From positions 62,001 through 126,000 of the forward strand of contig NZ_JOEZ01000011.1 of the NCBI RefSeq assembly GCF_000721175.1: a stretch of 64,000 nt of DNA, given 5' to 3'. Numbering within the stretch: the stretch's first letter is position 1; each line of letters opens with the position of its first letter. The stretch comes from Streptomyces anulatus. Lineage in GTDB: Bacteria; Actinomycetota; Actinomycetes; Streptomycetales; Streptomycetaceae. A model generated the notes under the pieces. It was not told where the DNA came from. It made no database searches and saw only the letters and a list, made by a program, of their open reading frames with translations. The position numbers were made by a program, and so were the translations under genes. Shown in pieces: positions 58,947-64,000 of the stretch.

Positions 58947-59804
58947 ATGCAGATGAGGAAGCGGTCACGGCGGCCGAGGCGCGGGGTCCTCCGGATGCGG
59001 ATACCGGCCGGAGCGGGCGCACTCGCGCTGATCCTGACGGGGTGCGGGGGCGACGGCGGCGGTACGGACGGCCGGGGCGGGACGGCCGGGGCGTCGCCCT
59101 CCGTGGAGCGGGCGCTGGCGCTCATGGACGACGAGCAGGGCGTGGACGCGGGCGACAGCCTGGACGTGGAGGTTCTCGACAACGACTCCGTCACCCTGGA
59201 GAGCGGGGACGGGGCGGGACTGCTCGACGCCTACGACCCGGCCGAGCTGACCCTGAGCATCGACGCCGAGCCGGACCACGGGACCGCCACGCTGTCCGGG
59301 GTCACGGTCACCTACACCGCGCGGGACGGCTACGCCGGTGAGGACGAGTTCACCTACCGGGTCCTCGTGAAGGGCGCCGACGTCCCCGCCGCCACAGCCG
59401 TCGTCCGCATCACCGTCTCCGCGCCCGAATCCGAACCGACCCCGGCCTCCGCCACGAAGCCCGCGCCGAAGGCGACGGCCCCGGCCCCGGCCCCGGCGTA
59501 CTACGAGAACTGCGACGCCGCGCGCGCCGCCGGGGCCGCTCCGGTCGAGGAGGGCGATCCCGGTTACGCGTCCCACCTGGACCGCGACGGCGACGGTGTG
59601 GGGTGCGAGCCGTGGGGCGAGTCCGCGTCGTCATCCGGCGGCGACGGCGGAAGCGGGGGTACGAGCGGTGGGGGCGGTGGCGGCAGTACCTCCTACGCGA
59701 ACTGCACCGCCGTTCGGAACGCGGGCGCCGCGCCCATCCGGGCCGGGGATCCCGGCTACGGACGGCACCTGGACCGCGACGGTGACGGCGTCGGCTGCGA
59801 GTGA
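58947..59804 (+). CDS. Lipoprotein with Ig-like domain and two Excalibur domains
   Basis: The 285-aa protein has an Arg-rich signal peptide ending in lipobox LILTGC. A bacterial Ig/cadherin-like domain follows (about residues 60-155; LDNDSVTLE ... GTATLSGVTVTYTARDGYAG). Two Excalibur calcium-binding domains (YYENCDAARAAGAAP and SYANCTAVRNAGAAP), each ending HLDRDGDGVGCE, are separated by a Gly/Ser linker. It is likely a wall-associated calcium-binding lipoprotein. ATG 58947 has GGGGG nearby; an ATG six bases later is equally possible. Confidence 0.85.
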   Translation: MQMRKRSRRPRRGVLRMRIPAGAGALALILTGCGGDGGGTDGRGGTAGASPSVERALALMDDEQGVDAGDSLDVEVLDNDSVTLESGDGAGLLDAYDPAELTLSIDAEPDHGTATLSGVTVTYTARDGYAGEDEFTYRVLVKGADVPAATAVVRITVSAPESEPTPASATKPAPKATAPAPAPAYYENCDAARAAGAAPVEEGDPGYASHLDRDGDGVGCEPWGESASSSGGDGGSGGTSGGGGGGSTSYANCTAVRNAGAAPIRAGDPGYGRHLDRDGDGVGCE

Positions 59805-59873
59805 CCCTCGCGCCGCCGTCCCGGGGCGATGGCCTCCGTCTCCTCCCGACCGTCGCACCGCTTCCGGGGCCGT

Positions 59874-61331
59874 TCAGGCCGACGTCTCCCGGGCCGTTCG
59901 GGCCGCCTTCTCCTGGCCGCCGCGTCGCCGCCGGGTGGTCAGCGCCAGGTGCGTCGCCAGTCCCAGGACCAGGCCCCAGCACGCGGACCCGATGCCGCCG
60001 AGGGTGACGCCGGAGGCCGTGGTGAGGAAGGTGACCACCGCCGCGTCCCGGCCCTGTTCGTCCGCCACCGCCTGGGCGAGGCTCGTGGAGAACGTGGTGA
60101 GCAGGGCTATGCCCGCGACGACGGCGATGAGTTCGGGCGCCAGCGCGGTGAACAGCCCCACGAGTGCGGCTCCGCAGACGCCCGCCAGCAGGTAGAAGGC
60201 ACCGCACGCCAGGCCGGCCACATAGCGGCGTCGCGGGTCGCGGTGGGCCTCTTCGCCCGTGCTGATCGCGGCGGTGATCGCCGCCAGGTTGACGGCGTGG
60301 CCGCCCAGCGGCGCGAGCGCCGTGGAGGCGAGTCCGGTGGCGGTGATGAGCAGCCGGTCGTTCGGACGGTAGCCGCAGGCCGCCAGCACACCGAGCCCTG
60401 GCGCGTTCTGCGAGGCCATCGTCACCACGGCCAACGGCACGGCCAGGCCCACCAGCGCCGAAACGGTGAACTCCGGGGCCGTGAGGACGGGAAGAGTCAG
60501 CCCGATGTCCACGGACGAGGCGTGGATGCCCGGGACGACCCCGGTGACGAGCACGGCCGCGAGCAGGGCCCAGGCCACCGCGTATCTCGGTGACCGCTGT
60601 TTGACCGCCAGGTACGTGGCGAGTGAGACCAGCACCGCGATCGGCGCGCCGTCCAGCGCCGAGAACAGGTCGACGCCGAAGGAGAACAGCACGCCCGCCA
60701 GCATGGCCGCCACGACTCCGGGCGGTACGCGGCGCATGACCTTCCCGAAGACGCCCGTCAGGCCGACCAGCGCCATGAGGAGACCGCTGACCAGGAAGGC
60801 TCCTACGGCCTCGGGGTACGTGTAGTCCCCGAGGCTGCCGACGAGGACCGCGGCGCCCGGCGTCGAGAACGCGGTGATCACCGGCATCCGGGTCCACCAG
60901 CTGAGCACGGCACTCGTCACGCCGCTGCCCACGCACGCCGCCCACACCCACGACGCGGTCTGCTCGTCGGTCAGGTGACCGGCGGCCGCTGCCGCCAGGA
61001 CCACGAGGAGGGGGCCGGAGCACGAGACCACGACGGTGATCAGGCCCGCGAGGACGGCGGAGAGCGAGGCGTCCGCCAGGAGCCCGCGCCTACCGGACGG
61101 TGTGCGACCTTCGGCCGGCCCGTCGGCCGGGTGTTCGTCAGCCCCACGGCTGGCGGCCGGGTGTCCTCCAGCCGTGCGTCCGCCAGCCGACTGCCCGTCA
61201 GCCGGAGGCCCTTCGGCCGGGGGGCCGTCAGCCGGAGAACTCCTGGCCTGGGCCCCCGCATCCGGGGTGCGCGCATCCGGCCCGGGCGCCTCGTCCGTGC
61301 CCTCCTCGGCTCCCTGTTCGGCCGTGGTCAT
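59874..61331 (-). CDS. BenE-family benzoate/H+ symporter-like transporter
   Basis: The 485-aa protein has a disordered N-terminal extension of about 80 residues with repeated Pro-Ala-Asp-Gly units. About 12 membrane helices follow with BenE hallmarks: MPVITAFSTPGAAVLVGS near helix 3, TLPVLTAPEFTVSALVGLAVPLAVVTMASQN, and GLASTALAPLGGHAVNLAAI near the second repeat. BenE proteins import benzoate with protons. It is the last gene of the four-gene operon, 51 bp after the aminotransferase. The extension is unusual; the ATG at 61331 is the only start before it that I would trust. Confidence 0.87.
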   Translation of the reverse strand: MTTAEQGAEEGTDEAPGPDARTPDAGAQARSSPADGPPAEGPPADGQSAGGRTAGGHPAASRGADEHPADGPAEGRTPSGRRGLLADASLSAVLAGLITVVVSCSGPLLVVLAAAAAGHLTDEQTASWVWAACVGSGVTSAVLSWWTRMPVITAFSTPGAAVLVGSLGDYTYPEAVGAFLVSGLLMALVGLTGVFGKVMRRVPPGVVAAMLAGVLFSFGVDLFSALDGAPIAVLVSLATYLAVKQRSPRYAVAWALLAAVLVTGVVPGIHASSVDIGLTLPVLTAPEFTVSALVGLAVPLAVVTMASQNAPGLGVLAACGYRPNDRLLITATGLASTALAPLGGHAVNLAAITAAISTGEEAHRDPRRRYVAGLACGAFYLLAGVCGAALVGLFTALAPELIAVVAGIALLTTFSTSLAQAVADEQGRDAAVVTFLTTASGVTLGGIGSACWGLVLGLATHLALTTRRRRGGQEKAARTARETSA

Positions 61332-61381
61332 CGTGTCCTTCCCCCGCCCCGTGTCTCCCGGCTGCGCCCTTCCCGCCGCTC

Positions 61382-62533
61382 CTACTCCGCCCGCTGCGCC
61401 ACCGTGGCCAGCCGCGCGACGCCCCGGGCGAACTCCTCGCCGCTCAGGGCCTGGAACGGCAGCCGGAGGAACACCGTGCCGGACGGTGGTGCCGAGTCCG
61501 CCGGGTAGAACGCCGAGCCACGGGTGAGAGCGACGTCCTCAGCGGCCGCCGCCGCGAGGAACTTCTCCTCCGTGGACCGTACCGGCAGATGCACACTGAT
61601 GTAGTAGCCGCCCTCGGGCACACATAGTGCGGCGTCGCCGAGCGCCTTCCGTACCGCCTCGACCGCCGCGTCGTGCCGCGGCCGCAGCAGATTCCGGACC
61701 TCGTCGATGTTGCGCTGGACCAGGCCGCTCGCGAAGGCCCGCGCGGCGACCGCCTGGAGCAGGGGGGCCGGCGAGAGGTACGTGCTCTCCGCGAGTGCCG
61801 CCAGGGCCCGCGGCGTACCGGGCGGGCCGATGACGTAACCGACGCGCAGTCCCGGGCTGAGGACCTTGCTCAGCGAGCCGATGGTCAGCACTCGGGCGCC
61901 GTCGGCGGAGTCCGCGAGCTCGCCGACGAGCGTGGGGGCCGTACCCGCGAAGCGGAGTTCCCGGTACGGGATGTCCTCCAGGATCGTGAAGCCGAACTCG
62001 GCTGACAGCCGCACGAGTTCGCGCCGCTTCTCCTCGCTCGTCGTGACCCCGCCGGGGTTCTGGAAGTCAGGGATCACATAGACGAACGCGGGCACCTCCG
62101 TTTGCAGGCGCTCCCGCAGGACGTCCAGGTCCAGGCCGTCGTGCCGCAGCGGTATCCCGGACACCTGTGCCCCGTGCCGCTCGAAGATCTGGACGGCCCG
62201 GTCGTAGGTCGGCGCCTCCGCGAGGACCTTCTTGCGGGGTGCGTCCTTGAGGAGGTGGGCGGCGAGCAGGTCGAGGGCCTGGAGCGAGCCGTTGGTGACG
62301 AAGATCCGGTCGGGGTCGACCGAGTGGAACACTCCGAGCTGGTCGCGGAGTTCGCGGTCGCCGGTGTGGTGGCCGATGGGCGCGTACTGGAAGACCCGGT
62401 CCGGTTCCAAGGAGAGGATCGAACGGGTCAGCTCGGCGATGGCGGCGGACGGGATCGCTTCGAGCGGAGGGATACCCCGCGAGAAGTGGACGGTCGGAGA
62501 AGTCACAGCGTCCGTGGAGATCGCAGAAGTCAC
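61382..62533 (-). CDS. Fold-type I aminotransferase (2-aminoadipate/HpgT-like)
   Basis: The 383-aa PLP enzyme of the LysN/MocR-like group has ITNGSLQALDLLA-type substrate loop sequence (FVTNGSLQALDLLAAHLL), PDFQNPGGVT, the PLP Asp/Tyr region ILEDIPYRELRF, and the PLP Lys in GSLSKVLSPGLRVGY. Relatives transaminate 2-aminoadipate, hydroxyphenylglycine or phenylglycine. GTG 62533 has AAGGAG six bases upstream. Together with the neighbouring hydroxyacid oxidase it could interconvert a 2-hydroxyacid, 2-oxoacid and amino acid. Confidence 0.87.
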   Translation of the reverse strand: MTSAISTDAVTSPTVHFSRGIPPLEAIPSAAIAELTRSILSLEPDRVFQYAPIGHHTGDRELRDQLGVFHSVDPDRIFVTNGSLQALDLLAAHLLKDAPRKKVLAEAPTYDRAVQIFERHGAQVSGIPLRHDGLDLDVLRERLQTEVPAFVYVIPDFQNPGGVTTSEEKRRELVRLSAEFGFTILEDIPYRELRFAGTAPTLVGELADSADGARVLTIGSLSKVLSPGLRVGYVIGPPGTPRALAALAESTYLSPAPLLQAVAARAFASGLVQRNIDEVRNLLRPRHDAAVEAVRKALGDAALCVPEGGYYISVHLPVRSTEEKFLAAAAAEDVALTRGSAFYPADSAPPSGTVFLRLPFQALSGEEFARGVARLATVAQRAE

Positions 62534-62592
62534 AGAGGTCTCCTTGCCAGGGGGAGGGTCGGAAGGGAGGGAGGGAGGGAGAGGCGTACGTG

Positions 62593-63690
62593 TCAGGGGG
62601 TGCCCGGACTCGTGGCCCGGTGCGCGTTGACGGCGAAGTCGGCGCCGATGTCGGCGACGGAGTCCGCGCCGAGCTGGAGCAGCGTGTCCTCGATCTCGCT
62701 CCGGAGGAGGTCGAGCACCGCCTCCACGCCCCGCTGTCCGGCCAGGCCGAGGCCCCAGAGGTAGGGGCGGCCGACGCACACCGCGTCCGCGCCGTACGCG
62801 AGGGCCTTGACGACGTGGACGCCGGAGCGGATGCCGCCGTCCATGAGGACCAGGGCGCGGCCGGAGACCGCGGCCGCCACCTGCTCCAGGGCCACCAGGC
62901 TGGGTACCGCGCCGTCGAGTTGGCGGCCGCCGTGATTGGAGACGATGACTCCGTCCATGCCCAGGGCGACGCAGCGTTCGGCGTCCTCGGCCCGCAGGAC
63001 GCCCTTGACCACGATCGGCAGCCGCGTACGGGACCGGATCCATTCCAGGTCGTCCCAGGTCAGCGGCAGGCGCTCGATGCGGGCACCGTCCGGGATGTCG
63101 CCGGTGAGCACGCCCAGCGAGCGCAGGTTGCCGAAGTCGACGTGCGCCGGGGTACGGAAGCCCGCTCGCCGGGTGCTGATACGGCGGGCCGCGTGGCTGG
63201 CGTCGACCGTGACCACGAGCGCGGTCGCGCCGACGTTCTCCGCCAGGGCGATCGTCGCGGCGACGTCGTCGCGGGACCGGTAGGCGTAGAGCTGGAACCA
63301 GCTGTCGCTGCCGACCGCGCCGGCCACGTCGGAGAAGGTGTAGTGGCTGTCGGTGCTGACGATCGACACGGTGCCCGTGGACTCGGCCGCGCGGGCGGTC
63401 GCGATCTCGGCGTCCTCGTGGAGGAGGCGCTGCGGGCTGGTCGGGGCGAGCAGGACGGGCAGGGCGAGCCGCCGGCCGAGCACGGTCACCGAGGTGTCGG
63501 GCTTGACGCCCGTCCCGCCGAGGGCCCGCGGGCGCAGCCAGACCTGGTCGAAGGCCTCCGTGTTGGCACGGACCGTGAGCTGGGTGTCGGCGCCGCCTGC
63601 CACGTACGCCCAGGAAGCGGCGTCGAGAACGGACGCGGCGGCCTGCTCGTAATCGGTCAGCGTCAACAGCCCGGATAATTCCCTTGCCAT
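62593..63690 (-). CDS. FMN-dependent 2-hydroxyacid oxidase/dehydrogenase
   Basis: The 365-aa TIM-barrel flavoprotein has LPVLLAPTSPQRLLHEDAE near the N-terminus and WFQLYAYRSRDDV with the active-site Tyr. Lys is in LPIVVKGVLRAEDA, the catalytic His in IVSNHGGRQLDG, and the phosphate site in GIRSGVHVVKALAYGADAV. The family includes lactate, mandelate and 4-hydroxymandelate oxidases. It lies 60 bp upstream of the aminotransferase and 57 bp after the TSUP permease, so all share one operon. The oxidised product, a 2-oxoacid, is the natural substrate of the aminotransferase. Confidence 0.87.
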   Translation of the reverse strand: MARELSGLLTLTDYEQAAASVLDAASWAYVAGGADTQLTVRANTEAFDQVWLRPRALGGTGVKPDTSVTVLGRRLALPVLLAPTSPQRLLHEDAEIATARAAESTGTVSIVSTDSHYTFSDVAGAVGSDSWFQLYAYRSRDDVAATIALAENVGATALVVTVDASHAARRISTRRAGFRTPAHVDFGNLRSLGVLTGDIPDGARIERLPLTWDDLEWIRSRTRLPIVVKGVLRAEDAERCVALGMDGVIVSNHGGRQLDGAVPSLVALEQVAAAVSGRALVLMDGGIRSGVHVVKALAYGADAVCVGRPYLWGLGLAGQRGVEAVLDLLRSEIEDTLLQLGADSVADIGADFAVNAHRATSPGTP

Positions 63691-63746
63691 GGATCCTCTT
63701 CCGTCGTCGGATGAATGTCCGTAGGCCCGTCAGGCCCGTCGGGCCG

Positions 63747-64000
63747 TCAGGCGAACTGGTCGAATCCCATCTTGGCCACCATTCCGGTGACCACGAGAAC
63801 GAGGACGATCCGGACGAATCCGGATCCCCTTTTCATTGCGGTACGCGACCCGATCATCGCGCCCGCGATGTTCCCCACGGCCATTCCGAGGCCGAGTGCC
63901 CACAGGACGTTTCCCTGCCAGGCGAAGACCGCGAGGGCTCCCAGGTTGGAGGAGGCGTTGATCACCTTCGCCATGGCCGCGCTTTCCAGGAACTGTGTCG
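63747..64000 (-). CDS. TSUP-family (TauE/SafE) permease, partial
   Basis: The frame is open to the window edge. The visible C-terminal part reads TQFLESAAMAKVINASSNLG, then helices NVLWALGLGMAVGNIAGAMIGS and FVRIVLVLVVTGMVAKMGFD, the duplicated-motif ending of TSUP proteins that move small organic or sulphonate anions. An internal ATG at 63974 is not the real start, because coding sequence continues upstream. It heads the four-gene operon as far as this window shows. Confidence 0.85.
   Translation of the reverse strand, partial: TQFLESAAMAKVINASSNLGALAVFAWQGNVLWALGLGMAVGNIAGAMIGSRTAMKRGSGFVRIVLVLVVTGMVAKMGFDQFA

Noticed and set aside
59874..59960. Possible extra small genes in the Arg-rich frames of several GC-rich genes
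   Set aside because: Frames opposite or shifted to true genes in this high-GC DNA are routinely open; they lack ribosome sites and give Arg/Pro/Gly-rich products.

Overview
This 64 kb window is high-GC actinobacterial DNA, almost certainly from a Streptomyces chromosome. The evidence is third-position GC-rich codon use, many GTG and TTG starts behind purine-rich ribosome sites, and gene order that I recognise from the Streptomyces coelicolor cdgA / ehu-type transporter / lpmP-cslA-glxA-cslZ region. Functions are assigned from recognised motifs and family memory only; no searches were run.

Left part (1-27 kb, conserved core). The window opens inside an unknown gene followed by an unknown 538-aa protein and an SF1 helicase. 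A prim-pol-like protein then ends inside the first of three identical tRNA-Lys(CTT) genes (4780, 16078, 21201), each followed by its own terminator hairpin. Between tRNAs 1 and 2 lie a secreted M6-like metalloprotease, a PAS-GGDEF-EAL cyclic-di-GMP enzyme (cdgA-like, with a BldD-type box upstream), a luciferase-like monooxygenase, a racemase-family protein, a hydroxyacid dehydrogenase, an ectoine-type ABC importer (ehuBCDA-like) and an IclR regulator. Between tRNAs 2 and 3 lie an acyl-CoA synthetase remnant, an AA10 lytic polysaccharide monooxygenase (lpmP-like, with a DasR-type site upstream), an SPFH protein and an NlpC/P60-like peptidoglycan-binding protein. After tRNA 3 come cslA-glxA (translationally coupled) and, convergent to them, the GH6 lipoprotein cslZ: the apical cellulose-like glycan machinery.

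Middle part (27-43 kb). This holds a class F sortase with a secreted partner, a NagD-like phosphatase, and a 2-aminoethylphosphonate-type operon: GntR regulator, FAD oxidoreductase, phosphonatase-like hydrolase, and an ABC ATPase fused in frame to an alkaline-phosphatase-superfamily enzyme, with no permease or binding-protein gene. Next come an LARTG-anchored surface protein, a ROK repressor divergent from a Gfo/Idh/MocA oxidoreductase with a clear operator dyad between them, a fumarylacetoacetase-family enzyme, a YidC paralogue, a DUF6412 protein, a class E sortase and a SEC-C protein.

Right-centre (43-58 kb, accessory). This segment looks acquired and eroded. It has a 1045-aa PLD-SF2 helicase-DUF3427 protein (candidate defence or restriction-like gene), an IS701-like transposase remnant, a MazF-like protein with a duplicated tail, a WhiJ-like XRE/DUF397 pair, small genes, a JmjC-type cupin gene split by an IS256-family remnant plus a cargo gene, an ESX-like/hydrolase/lipoprotein operon, an endonuclease-exonuclease-phosphatase family membrane protein, a winged-helix-like protein and a broken membrane-protein gene.

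Right end (58-64 kb). An alpha/beta hydrolase and an Excalibur-domain lipoprotein precede a four-gene minus-strand operon: a TSUP permease (cut by the window edge), an FMN 2-hydroxyacid oxidase, a fold-type I aminotransferase and a BenE-type transporter. It may handle arylglycine, mandelate or benzoate-type compounds.
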